This document shows, piece after piece, positions 23,563 through 34,390 of a stretch of 64,000 nt of DNA (positions within the stretch are counted from its first letter, which is position 1; every line of letters starts with the position of its first letter). The notes under the pieces are model-generated. The model was not told where the DNA came from. It did not search any database and was given only the letters and a program-made list of their open reading frames with translations. The DNA is from Phaeosaccion multiseriatum (Eukaryota > Ochrophyta, other classes), in NCBI GenBank assembly GCA_965112735.1, contig OZ218953.1, positions 372,001 to 436,000 of the forward strand, in the 5' to 3' direction. The position numbers and the translations under genes are program-made.

Positions 23563-26529
23563 TTGTCTCTTCTCCCCCCGCGACATGGCGGAGCTCCAGT
23601 TTTCAAGGCAACGCTCTCTTCGCCTCCTGCCTGCATGCCTGCCTGTCTGCCTACCTGTCTGCCTGACTGACTGACTCCGGGAGTATGAGCGCCCATCCCA
23701 TTCCATCCCTCCTGTCGACAATACCTCCTTGTCAGTGTACCTCTGCATGTTAGTGCCTCATCACTCACTCCACTCAATGGCCCACGCACCCACACACACA
23801 CACGCACCCACACACGCACCCACACGCGTACCCACGCAGGGGGTGGCCAAGGACTTTATGAAACTGACGGGCAAGGGCACGCCCAAGCTCGTGAGCAAGG
23901 AGGGGGACGAGACGAGGCTCTTCCAGCTCGTGGCCTGGCTCACGGGGATGAAGGTGGGTGTGCCCGTATGCCCCACATCTGTCTTCGTCTGTCTTCGTCT
24001 GTCTACCGTACCCCCCCCTCCTCTTGTCTCCCTCTCTGTCTCTCTTGTCTACCTTTGTGCTCTCTGCCATCCGAGGCCCACTGCCCACTGCCCCGCGACA
24101 CACCCTCGTGAAGGCCACCGCAGCAAAGAGCGGCGCTGACCGACTCGCCCCTCCCTTCCCTCCCCACTCTCCCCTCCCCTCCCCTCCCCTCCCCTCCCCT
24201 CCCCTCCTTGTGCGCTGACTGAACCACTGTCCCAGAACGCTCTCAAGGGCCTTGGGCACTTCCTGGGGTCGCTGCTTGTATTCACCATCGGTTATACCTT
24301 CAGCCTACTCGTGCTGCTCCTCATGTGCGCCCTCTTCACCCCCGTGGGCTACTTCTACATGGACAAGGGACTGGGCAAGTCCGTCGTCAAAGAGGTGGAC
24401 TGGTACGGAGTGTTCCACAAACCACGGAACTTTAACTTGCTCTCCCTCGCCAGGTTCTTCTTGTTCTGCAGGTAAGACTTTACTATGTTAGGTGTGTTCT
24501 TACGTATGCAGGAAAGTACGTAAGTACGTCAGTGTGTGCATATGTGCCGAGGGTTTGAGGGTTGTCGTCCGCCCCCTGACCGGCACCTCTCAGCTGGTCC
24601 CCACCCGCCCCCCCTGAAGACTGTTTCTCGTCTGCGCCTGCGCCTCTCTCTCGCCTGCCTCTCTGCCTCTCTTCCTCCCTCTTTCTCTCCTCTCTCTCTT
24701 CTCCTCTTTCTCTCTTCCCCTCTGCCTCTCTCTCTCGTCCACCTCTATGCCTTCCTGCCTCCCTGCTCCTCGCCCCCCCCCCCCCCCTTTCAGCCGTGAC
24801 GTGTGGTTCGAGATCGCCCTCCCCCTCTTCATCAAGAATCAGCTCGAATGGAACGCCGTGCTCGTGGGGCTCTTCATGGCCGGGTACATCGTCGCCTATG
24901 GAAACCTGCAGGTCAGTAAGTCAGTGGGCAGATCAGTCGAGATCAGTGGGCTGTTGGGAGGTTCCTCCTGTTGAAATGTCGCATCTATGGCCTGGTGAGC
25001 CCCCCCTGTCGGGCGCTTGTTGGACGATCAGATCTGACGCACATTTCTCATGCATCTCCTCTCTCCTCGCTCTCCTCTCTCTCCTCTCTCTCCTCTCTCC
25101 TCTCTCTCCCATCTCCCCTCTCTCCCCTCTCTCCTCTGTGTGGCGTTTGGCGTGTGGGCAGGCCATGTCAACAAAGCTGTACAAGAAGAAGGACGGAGGC
25201 GCCCTTGGGCACCCCACCGTCCCATGTATCTGGAAGTGGGCCGCCGCGTGCTCTCTCGGTGAGTGACAAGAGCAAGAGCCATCGTACTTTTCTCTTCACG
25301 TACCCACCGCATGTAGTGCCATCTACACGCATCCACCGCCTTACACATCCCTTCTCTCTGTCCCTCTCTCCCTCTCTCCCTCGTGGCTCCTTCTTCTCCT
25401 CCTCCTCCTCCTCCTCCTCCTCCTCCTTGCAGTCCCCCTGCTACAGGGTACTTTTATGTACCTGTCCTTCTCTGTGTGGGACAGCGTGCCCGCCACGGCG
25501 GTGTTCCTCATCCTCGGCTTGGCGGCCTTCGCAGGTACAGAGCACAAAGAGCATAGCATGCAAGCGCTACACTGACTCGCTAGCTCTCTTGACTTCTGAG
25601 CTCGTAGCTTCATCGTCTACCCAACCTAGAGCCCTCTGCCGTGCTGCAAGCACTCTCTCTGAGCCCTCATCTTTCCTCTCCCCTTTTCCCACTGTCCATA
25701 CGCCTTTCGTTGTCTCTTGTCGGTTGTCCTCACCCTCTTTTTCCTTGACTGGCTGCTTTGCTTGCCGTTGGTTGGCCCTCCCCCCACCATGCCATCGGAG
25801 CAGGCCTGTTCGCGGTGAACTCAGCGTGTCACTCGTACTTCGTTGTGTCATTCAGCAACAAGGACAAGGTGGCGCAAGACCTCGGGGTAAGTCAATGAGG
25901 AACCCAACGCACGCACACGTATACACATACACACGCACACACAAAAGCTCTCTCTCTAAAATCTCGTTGCAGATATCAACCCCTCCCTCTGTTTGGGTCT
26001 CTGCTTTGCTCATCGAAGCAACATCCAGCCCTGCCCCTCCCCCCCTCCTCCCCTAAGGAACTCCGTCGCTCCTCCTTGTTCTCTGACCGCTGCCCCGCTA
26101 ACCCACACTGCCTCACTGCCATCTGTGTCCCTCCCTCCGTATCACCAGTTCTACTATATGGCCAACGCCGGGGGGCGTCTGGGGGGCACCCTGCTGGGCG
26201 GAGTGGTGTACTTCCACACGTCCGACGACTTCGGAATGAGCATGAATCTTTGGCTCGCTGTCCCCTTCCTCGTGCTGGCGGCGCTCGTTGCTGCGCTGCT
26301 CGGGAGGGAAGATGCGGCCAGGGTGAAGGGGGGCGGATCAGCAGCAGTTGGTGATACAGTAGCAGTGGCGGGGCAAGGGCTAGAGAAGGGCTGCGTGGGG
26401 CAAGAGAGGGATGTGGAGGGGGGCGCTCTGTCATCGAAGGAGCTGAGGGAGCAGGAGGCACACGCACAGCAGCCACGGGAACAGCCGTCTTCACTCACAT
26501 CCACAGTAGACGCATTTGCACCAGCTTAG
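22677..26529 (+). CDS. arsJ: ArsJ organoarsenical efflux transporter (MFS), about 525 aa
   Basis: Ten exons join in frame: 22677-22879, 23112-23179, 23305-23480, 23840-23953, 24236-24471, 24794-24911, 25162-25258, 25433-25534, 25804-25886 and 26149-26529. ArsJ exports 1-arseno-3-phosphoglycerate, which then breaks down to arsenate outside the cell. Family hallmarks are present: YTITDGALRLIVLLHADSLG, YEIAGIFTNLFGG, AWQALAGVAKDFMKLTGKG, VAWLTGMKNALKGLGHFLG, ARFFLFCSRDVWFEIALPLF, and YYMANAGGRLGGTLLGG. Bacterial ArsJ is about 410 residues; the excess is a 35-residue N-terminal Ala/Pro extension and a 70-residue tail. The tail contains the dispersed motif read as AAVGDTVAV. About twelve membrane segments are expected. 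The 3' splice site of exon 10 lies inside GTATCACCAG, itself part of that motif. Confidence 0.92.
23530..23561 (+). repeat. (GATT)n microsatellite in arsJ intron 3
   Basis: Seven to eight GATT units lie in the intron between exons 3 and 4 of arsJ. Confidence 0.9.
26339..26368 (+). repeat. Copy of the dispersed CAGCAGTTGGTGATACAG motif (arsJ C-terminal tail)
   Basis: Here the nucleotide motif is read in a different frame, giving SAAVGDTVAVAG. This argues for spread at the DNA level and not for conservation of a peptide. Confidence 0.88.
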
Positions 26530-26972
26530 AAGTACTCTTCAGGCAGCGTTTCATGTGTATATAATAAACCACTGTACATTATACGATACAGTTACACCAT
26601 TGGCCCATTAGAGTCAATGACCCCCCTCTTTGTGCTTCTTTGCATCGGTTCCGCTGTGCTTCCTCTTCGTGATTTACCAAGCTGCCAGGCCTCTAGGGAG
26701 CCTTGGGGGGGGGGGGGGACTTCTGAGGGGGGGCATTTCCACCGTGTCCGCCGAGGCCCTTCGACCAGTGAGGGCTGTGCCTCTCCACAGAGCCAGAGTC
26801 AACCCTTCAGCACCGCCCTCCAGCAGCTTTCCTCTCGACTGAAGGGCTGTGTCGAGGGCCCACCGAAGCAGCAACCTAACCTTCATCGAGGACGGGCGGG
26901 GGCAGGCAGCCGCGGCACTGCGGTGCTCGCCTCGGGGTCATTCCAAGGCCCCACTGCCCTCCTCTGCTGCCG

Positions 26973-27004
<32 letters not shown>

Positions 27005-27449
27005 TATGTTGTTGTTGCTCCCTTCCCTGCTTCTGCTGTTGCGCTCTTGTGCTACAAGCTTGGGATGCATGCCCAACTCTTCTCATGCCCATATGCTTTT
27101 CCAGCTACTCCACAGCAGGACATGCAAACACTTCTACCCCTACTACGATTGTGCTCCACGCTCTCTTCCTTGCGTGTGCCGTGCCATCGCTGCCATCGAA
27201 GCTCTCCCACACGCCCCCCACTTCCGTCTCCTCTGCCCGTCTGCGCCTCTACACCGCGGCTACGGGGGGGCAGAGCCCCGGGTATGCTCACTGTCCGTCC
27301 ATCAGTAGCGGGCACCAGGCGCATGGGCAAGCAGCCCGAAGCAAAGCGGTCCCCTTCCTCGCACACCTGCGAGCCTCTCCCCGAAAGTCTACCGCGGAGC
27401 AGCGCCTCCTCCCCTCACTCTCTCTGTGATCCAACCAAGCGCCCGTCCC
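26530..27449. other. Intergenic DNA between convergent arsJ and HUS1 genes
   Basis: A likely arsJ polyadenylation signal AATAAA-like word (ATATAATAAACC, about 26559-26570) lies 30-40 bases after the stop. The rest holds a GCT triplet run around 26975-27003 and long open frames with runs of Cys and Ser that are low-complexity artefacts. No gene is supported. Confidence 0.5.
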
Positions 27450-28215
27450 TCAGGAGTCGTCAACGGAATGCACGATGGGCAAGTAGTGCGTCATGGTGCC
27501 GCAGTCAGGGGGCTGCAGGAAGGTGTGGAACACCACGGAAGTATCCTCCACTATGCACAGGATGCACCGCTCAGGCGACACCGTGCCTGGCCAGTGGGAA
27601 GGGGACGAAGGAGAGGAGAAGAGTTCAGAGGCCACTCCGTGGCATGGGGCAGAGGGGTGCTTAAGTGGGCAGCGGGGTGGAGGGGCTCAAGGAAGAGTAG
27701 GCAGACAGGTAGGTAGGCACACACGTGGGCCGGCAGGTAGGCAGGCAGGCAAAAAACCCTAAGGCGGGTCGCCTCTTCCCCCCCTGGATCGCCCCCCCGG
27801 GACCGTACGTACCGTAAAGGTGCAGCACGCTGGCGAGCTTGCGTCCCTCTACACACACGCTCGTCTTGTTGTTCTTAGAGGCTGCCTCCGAGGGCATGGC
27901 CTCAAAGCGAGGCGTGAGGTTGTTGTAGTACGTCTTGACGGTGGAGTCCGACGTCTCTACTCTTAACACGAGCTGTCCGTCCATGCCGGCGTCGATGTTG
28001 AGATACTTTTCGATGAGTTTGAGACGGTCCACCACCTGCCGAATGGAGCGGTTGCGGGGCAGCTCCAGCTAAAGAGGGAGGGGATGGGAAAGGGGGAAGG
28101 AGGGAGGGAGGGTGGGGGGATGGCAAAGGAGCGAAGGATACGGACACCGAAAGAGGTTGCAGGGTAGGGTATGTGCAACGAGACTGCCCAGCGCAGGGTG
28201 GGGTGCGGGAGAGGG

Positions 28216-28246
<31 letters not shown>

Positions 28247-29658
28247 CATACCTGCACGACGGGCATGGGTACCTCCGGAGGCAAGTAGTTGTTGATCTCC
28301 TCCGCCCTCATCACCTGCCGGGTAGCGACGGGCAGCAGCAGCAGTTGACACAGTAGTAGTTGATAATCAGCAGTTGGTGGTACAGTAGCAGCAGCAGAAG
28401 TTGACACAGCAGCAGTTGATAGGCAACAGTTGGTGGTACAGTACCACCAGCAGCAGCATTTGACACAGCAGCAGGTGATCGACAGCAGTTCAGCAGCAGC
28501 AGCAGCAGCAGCAGCAAGTTGGGAGGGGTGTGGCATAGAGGCGCTAACGTTCACTCAGCTCGAAACGCAGGCTCAACACAAAACAAAACAAACTTTCCTG
28601 ACACTGGCACGCGTCCGGACCGCGGATGTCATCCTTCATCCTGACTCACTTTGATGGGGATGTCGTGCACCACATCCATCTCGAGGGCCCTCGTCTCCAC
28701 GCAAAGGCACGGCTGTCCCTGCCGCTTGGCCAGTTTCAGCTAAGAGGAAGGGAGGGGGGTGCGAGATGGGCGACAGCGGTTAGAGCGAGGATGGCAGTGG
28801 ATGGGAATGGGTGTGCTGGGCTGGCCGTATGGCTCTTTCCCTCCCACCTGCAGCACTGGCGCGCCCTTTCCGCTGGTGAGGGCCCTCTGCAGCAGCGTGA
28901 GGCACAGCTCGAAGAGGATGCAGTTGTCGCTCAGGCTGTCGATGCGGTATTCACTAAAGAGCACAGCCTGGGGAAGGGGGGGGGGGGGGACTTGGCAGTC
29001 AGGGGGGGGAAGAGTTCGGGAGGGGAGGGGAGGCCAAGGGTACACGGACCTGATTGAGGTCGGCGAAGGTCTTGACCTCGTCGTTGTAGAGAACAGGGAC
29101 CGCCAGAGAGACCTGGGAGAGGCAGCAGCGAAGGGTGGGCGTGTTCAATGTGCTGCGTGCATCAGCTTCGACTGGGACCCAATGTTTCCCCACCCATCTG
29201 TGGGCCTCTGTACTGTGCCGTATTAACCAACAACACCAAATGTCCTTCCCGCCGCTGACTGTCCGACCGGAATAGACCAGACCGACACTGCAGGTTCCCG
29301 CCTTTGCTCACTTTCTCTGGAGTCATGTACACGATGCATGTGTCCTGGCTGTTACTGGTATTCTTCTGGAGGCATCCGATCACTCCTGATCACGGGAGCA
29401 GGGTGGAAAAGGGAAAGGGGTAAGTAGGGAAGGAGAGGAGCGGGAGAGGGGGGAGGGAGAAAATAGGCGCCAAATTCGAAAGTGGGTCGAACGTTCCAAT
29501 TCCGCCCCTCCTCCCTCCACCTCGCTACGCTTCTGCAGTATCGCGAGTCCCGCAGATACCTCTCTCCCATCCTGTCACCTCCCGTGTTCCCTCCTCTCTG
29601 GTGACTTGCCTGACAAGATTTTGAGCTTGTCCTGCTGGATCTTGGCCTTGAACTTCAT
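27450..29658 (-). CDS. HUS1: HUS1 checkpoint clamp subunit, 283 aa
   Basis: Eight exons join in frame: 29658-29610, 29385-29312, 29112-29050, 28967-28848, 28739-28650, 28314-28252, 28068-27813 and 27586-27450. HUS1 forms the PCNA-like 9-1-1 ring with RAD9 and RAD1, which is loaded at damaged DNA to activate checkpoint signalling. The start MKFKAKI and the segments RISP-equivalent VYMTPEKVSL, VVHDIPIKVM and PPDCGTMTHYLPIV align with the family across its whole length (human HUS1 is 280 residues). Intron 1 has a GC donor (TCAG/GCAAGT) with an otherwise perfect consensus; a GT donor nearby does not keep the frame. Intron 5 is packed with degenerate copies of the dispersed CAG-rich motif. Confidence 0.9.
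28215..28248 (-). repeat. (GCGT)n microsatellite starting at a HUS1 5' splice site
   Basis: On the minus strand exon 6 ends CAG and the intron opens GTATGTGCGTGCGTGCG, continuing for about eight GCGT units. Confidence 0.88.
28330..28515 (-). repeat. Cluster of degenerate CAG-rich dispersed motifs in HUS1 intron 5
   Basis: On the plus strand the words CAGCAGTTGGTGGTACAGTA (about 28369) and CAACAGTTGGTGGTACAGTA (about 28426) recur with TTGACACAGCAGCAG and TTGATA spacers. It reads like a local expansion of the same motif found singly elsewhere. Confidence 0.8.
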
Positions 29659-29861
29659 GGCCCCCGCTCCTTCCTTTTACTGTGGCTCCGCTCAGCCGCC
29701 ACTGCGGCTTCCACCCTCGGCAACAATAATCTGGCTCGATGAGCAGCAACCTTCCCCGCTTAAGGGAAGGGAAGGGGGGATTTTTGCTGGCCGCTTGAGG
29801 CTTCATTGACATAATTTTCACGGATCTTTCACGCGTGGATCCTCGTTGACGAGATTATCTT

Positions 29862-30828
29862 GACGACATTTGAGGCTCGGTGAACCAGTCTGAACGCACC
29901 CGAGAACGTCTTTGGCTGAGCACCACAGCACGCTACTATGGGACGCTGTAGGGCACGCGAAGCCAGGCGTAGCACGTAGATCCAGAGCCCCGCACCAACT
30001 TCACTCTCCCGCGCTTTTTTGGGGGGGCACAACTCCACCCCCCGGACGGGCAGCTTCCGCAGAAGAGGACCCTTGGCTTCGGAGGCTGAAGCTCTTGGAC
30101 CCATGGCTTCGGAGGCTGAAGCTCTTGAAGGAAGCCTTGAGCTTCAGGTGAGGAGGACATGGAACTGCTCAAAGAGAACATGAGCAGAACGTATTCGGGG
30201 GATGATATCGTCCTTCGATGGGAAGGGTCTGCGGTCTCTGGCTTCACAAAGCCAGAGAAGCCCTTCCCAACACTATGATTGCATGATCCACGTGCTTCTC
30301 TGGCTTTGTGAAGCCTGCAACCGCAGACCCTTCCCATCAAAGCCCCCCGCACTCGTTCCACTCCCTTTCTCTTTGAGCTCTTCTAGGTCCTCCAAAAAGG
30401 GAGAAGCCGCATCGTGGTTGCCTTGAAGCTCAAGGCTTGCTTCAAGAGCTTCATCCTCCGAAGCCATGGGTCCTCTTCTGCTGAAGCTGTCCGTGCGATC
30501 GGCCCCTAAAAATTCTGGATTCCGGATTCTGATGGCCTCTGCAGGGCGGCTTCCGGATTCTGGTGGCCTCTGCAGGGCGGATTCCGGATTCTGTGCACCC
30601 CCCCCTCAGAATCCCGTCAGGAGCCGAGTGCGGGGCCGGGGGGTGGAGTTGTGCCGCAAAAAAAAGCGCGGGAGACAGAAGAGGAGGCGTTGGTGCAGGG
30701 CTCTGGATCTACTCGCTGCGCCTGGCTTCACGTGCCCTACAGCGGCCCGTAGTAGCGTGCTGTGGTGCTCAGCCAAGACGTTCTCGGGTGCGTTCAGACT
30801 GGTTCGCCGAGCCTCAAAGGTCGTCAAC
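29862..30828. repeat. Large foldback element (imperfect palindrome, about 970 bases)
   Basis: The left arm (about 29862-30275) is repeated as its reverse complement in the right arm (about 30285-30828). Outer ends pair as GGCTCGGTGAACCAGTCTGA with its complement near 30795-30815; the centre pairs as GAAGGGTCTGCGGT with ACCGCAGACCCTTC around a short loop near 30275. The right arm holds an extra block (about 30500-30620) with two near-identical 33-base units. Each arm also carries a copy of an ATG-led stretch reading MASEDEALEASLELQ (minus, 30467) or MASEAEALEGSLELQ (plus, about 30104), so both arms duplicate the same gene-like 5' segment. The 29659-29861 flank shows no gene. Confidence 0.8.
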
Positions 30829-31040
30829 GAGCGTCCAAATGTGGTCAGATGGTGGCCTAAGGTTTGCAGCAACAGTTGAAACTCCAAACTGCCTCTCGAT
30901 GGCGTCAAATAGAGGGGCTCAAAGCAGCGTCAAACGCCTTCAAAGAGCGTCAAACAGGGGGCTCAAGCGTCGTCAAACGTCGTCAAAGTAATCGTCATTT
31001 GGCGTCCAAAAAAAATCACGGGGCGTCAAAAGTGCCACTC
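30815..31040. repeat. Cluster of GCGTCAAA-like words
   Basis: At least eight variants of GCGTCAAA or CGTCGTCAAA occur between the foldback and the end of the GPKOW gene, irregularly spaced by 10-25 bases. Confidence 0.7.
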
Positions 31041-31087
31041 AACCACGAAATCGCAGGATTATTTGTTCTCGATGAGAGGTTTTCCGT

Positions 31088-34000
31088 CTAGAGGGCGTCG
31101 TCCATATCAGCGTCGAGCATGCCCGTGAACTCAGCGACATCATCCGGACTGCGCGTGATTATCTGAGGAGAGAGGAGGAGGAGGAGGAGGAGGAGGGAGA
31201 CGAGTCCGTCAGAGAGCAGGGACAAAAGCCTGCTGAGTGAATCTAATAAAAGACCATTGACTGAACTGACCAACTCGCTTCCTCAGCCTTCCCCCACGCG
31301 TACCCGCATCTCCTCGTGGAGCTGCACGATGACTCTCTCCCTGCTGAGCTGCTTCTCCACCACCTTGCCCGTGAGGCCCACGTCCTCGCCCCGCAGAACA
31401 ATGACTTTGCCCCCGACCCCGGGGGGTAGCACCGTCTCCAAATGGCCCACTTTGACGCCCTCCAGCAGAGAACCACTGTCCATACGTACCGTCCTACCGC
31501 AGGCCGGGAGGAGGAGGAGGGGGGGGGGGGGGGCGTCAACAGGCTTTAGCTTGGTTGGCTCAGCAGGGACCCCACAAACCGCCTGACAGTAGCGCAGCTG
31601 CGCGCCCTCTCTCCCTACTCTGCTTGCTTACCCTTGGTCCGGCGCGGGCACGTCCAGCACAACCCCCTTGGCGAGGCGGTGCTCCCTTCCATACGCCTTG
31701 CTGATGACGCGCACCCGGATCTTGGGCACCAACCAAGACCGCTTCTTGTCTTCTCTCGAGCCACCCTTACCGCCATGGTCGTTGGCCTCCTTCCTGTCTT
31801 CTCTCCGTCTCTTCTTCTTGCGCTCACGCCCCCCGCCGCCGTCACCACTGCTGCTGCCGCCGTCCCCCTCCCAGCTGCCACTCCTCCGTCTGCCTCTACT
31901 CCTGCTCCGGCTCCTACTTCGTCGGTCGCGCTTCTTCCTGTCCTTCCCGGACTTCCTGCCATCTCTTCCTCCCTCCCGCTCCCTTTCTCGCTCTCTGCCA
32001 CGCTCACGATCACCATATCTATCCCTATCTCGATCTCTCCGCCTCCCCTTGCTCCTGCTCCTGCTCCGGCTCGTACTCCTACTTCGACTCGACCTCCTCT
32101 TCATGTCCTTCCTTCTACTCTCCCCTCCGCTGCTGGAGGACACAGCCCCCCCCTCCTTCTCTCCGGCGCTGCGTATCCGAAACGGGTTCTTGGCCTTCTC
32201 GTCCTCCTCCACCTTCATCACGTCGCCCTTCTCAATCTCCTCCTCCTTGCCTCCCTCCTCCATCCGCACAAGCAGCCAGCCCTCCCCCAGCCCCTGCCCT
32301 CTCGTTCGTAGCACCATGCCCCGCTTTGAAGCCATTCGCCCCTTCCGTACCACGACAACGTCGCCAATTGTCACCTTTTGTTGCCGAGCGGCGGCTTCTG
32401 CTTTCTCCTTCCAGGCCGCTTCTTCGGCCTCTGCCTTCAGATCCTTCTGTGAGGAGGAAGAGGGAGAGGAGGAGGAGGAGGAGGAGGAGGAGGAGGAGGA
32501 GGGAGAGGAGGAGGAGGAGGAGGAGGAGGAGGAGGAGGAGGAGGAGGAGGAGGAGGAGGAGGAGGAGGAGGAGGAGGAGGAGGAGGAGGAGGAGAAGGAG
32601 GGTGGTGGGGGGGCGGTGGAGGGAGGACAGGTCAGTTCTCCCAAACGAGTTTTAAGAAACGAAAGTGCCCCTCTCAAGCACGCATTCCACATCCGCTTTC
32701 GCGTCCCTCCTCACAGCCTTCGCGGACAAGACTCTGAGGGTTGAGCTCCGACTCACCTTTCCCTTCCTGCCCTTTCCCCCCGAGGGCTGCTCCGGCGGCT
32801 TGGGCTGTGCCCCGAGTCCAAGTCGATGGTGCCTCACGCTGGCCGGCCCCACCAGGCGCTCCTCGTCCTCCTTGTTGGGGCCTGCCCACCCCATACCTCG
32901 CAGTAGAGCGGCGCCAAACTCCTCAATCGGCACGGACTGGTAAGCTGGCACGAGAGGCACAAGCAGAGCACGGGAGGGGGGCAGGCGGGGAAGAGGGAGA
33001 GGCTAAGTGAGTGGGAAGGGAGTATCAGGACATATCATAGAGTACCAGGGCAATAGGAAGGGAGTATCAGGACATATCATAGAGTACCAGGGCAATTAGG
33101 AAGGCTTGGGGTCGGCAAATCGGTCGAACCCCACGGGGATCCATGAACCAATCCCTCCCACCAGATCCAACCGTCAGACCCCCCCTTGTGTCTCACCACT
33201 GCTCTTGACGTCGAGGTCCTCGGCTCTCATGCTGAGGTCATGCTTAAACTTTGCATCGTCTCCTTCCACTTCATTAAGCCCCGGGATCATGCTGCTAGCA
33301 AGGATACCCTTTTTCTGCGTGCTCCCTTCCTCCCCTCCTCCTTCTTCCGCCGCCCCGCCCCCAGGCTGTAGTGCGATCACTCTTGTGGAGTTGAGCCTGG
33401 TGTGGACAAGCGGCACAACGTGGAGTGAAGGCGAGGTTGGGCTTGTGAGGGAACACAGCGTCGCCAACCCCAAGGAGCGGCGCGGCGGGGGGGGATGGAG
33501 GACAGGATGACACAGGCAGGCTCTCAACGAGGTACAGCGCTTCATCGAGAGTGGGTGAGTGCGTGAGCGGGGAAAAAGGACGTTGGGGGAGTCTCAATCG
33601 CATTTTACGCTAGCCCTGTATGCAAACACAGAGAAAAGAGCGGTGAGGTGAAGGGAGGGTTGGACAGGACAAGGAGAGGGTTACATACCCGAGGCCGAAG
33701 TCATTGTCCGCCTGGGACGCTCCTCCCACCTCCCTGACCAGAGCCTCCGCTGCAAGCTCGTCCAGTGACTTTTCCTTTTCCTTGCCCTCCGTCCCTTCCT
33801 TCTCCTCCTTCCTCTCCCCGCTCCCATTGGCAGTGCCGTTGGCCTTGAGCCCCTTCTTTTGCCAAGGGTTGGATGCCACCGGGATGACTAGGTGGCCCTT
33901 CTCTTCCTTCACCTCGGCTCCCTGGATACCATCGGCCCCAATACTTGTAACCAATTCCCGTTGCCCCTCCTCCCCGTCATTGTCAGAGTCTTCGTGGTCG

Positions 34001-34215
34001 TCCCTTCCCACCCTTCGCGCTTGTCCTCCGCCCTTGCCCATCCCGCCACTCTTCCTCTTGCCCGCCCTCCCTCCCCCGAACTTGCCATTGCCACCACTAC
34101 TACCATTGGCACCGCCATCCTTTAGGCTGAATGTTCCAAAAGCGGGACGAGAAGCAGAAGCGGTAGCTTCAGCTCCCGTCCCTGCCCCAACCCCTGTCTT
34201 CGCCGGATTGTCCAT
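31088..34215 (-). CDS. GPKOW: GPKOW/Spp2-type spliceosomal G-patch and KOW protein, about 664 aa
   Basis: Six exons join in frame: 34215-33689, 33396-33197, 32944-32757, 32446-31632, 31493-31304 and 31162-31088. GPKOW (Spp2 in yeast, MOS2 in plants) binds the DEAH helicase that remodels the spliceosome. Evidence in order: an N-terminal disordered region with LVIPVASNPWQKKG; IPGLNEVEGDDAKFKHDLSM; a G-patch core YQSVPIEEFGAALLRGMGW; a first KOW motif (VTIGDVVVVRKGRMASKRG); an Arg/Ser/Asp-rich RS-like insert; WLVPKIRVRVISKAYG; and a second KOW (LETVLPPGVGGKVIVLRGED). The RS-like insert is longer than I would expect for this family. Exon 2's 3' splice site was chosen because only it keeps the frame from GLG into LNSTRV. 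Confidence 0.88.
32452..32601 (+). repeat. (GGA)n microsatellite in GPKOW intron 3
   Basis: About 50 GGA/GAG triplets on the plus strand; on the gene's strand it is a CTC polypyrimidine tract that ends at the 3' splice site of exon 4. Confidence 0.92.
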
Positions 34216-34390
34216 CCAGACTCATAGGCAGGTCACTCTGGAAAAAAAAACAAAAAAACTGACCCATCTGTGAATCCAGTGGACGACCACCTTCTCTTCA
34301 CTTTTTCAAAATCGTTTGGCTGTTGTTTGTTTGGTCTCTCTTCTCTCTGGGTCTCTCTTCTCTCTGTTATTAACGCTATTTCTGAGGACC
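34216..34390. promoter_or_regulatory. Shared spacer of the GPKOW/FNIP-repeat divergent pair (175 bases)
   Basis: The spacer contains A-runs on the GPKOW side and two tandem copies of CTCTCTTCTCTCTG near the plus-strand start. No defined promoter motif is seen. Confidence 0.45.

Noticed and set aside
26617-27429. 270-codon plus-strand frame between arsJ and HUS1
   Set aside because: Cys and Ser runs from GCT triplets, no domain, no splice support, and it lies in the 3' flank of two convergent genes.
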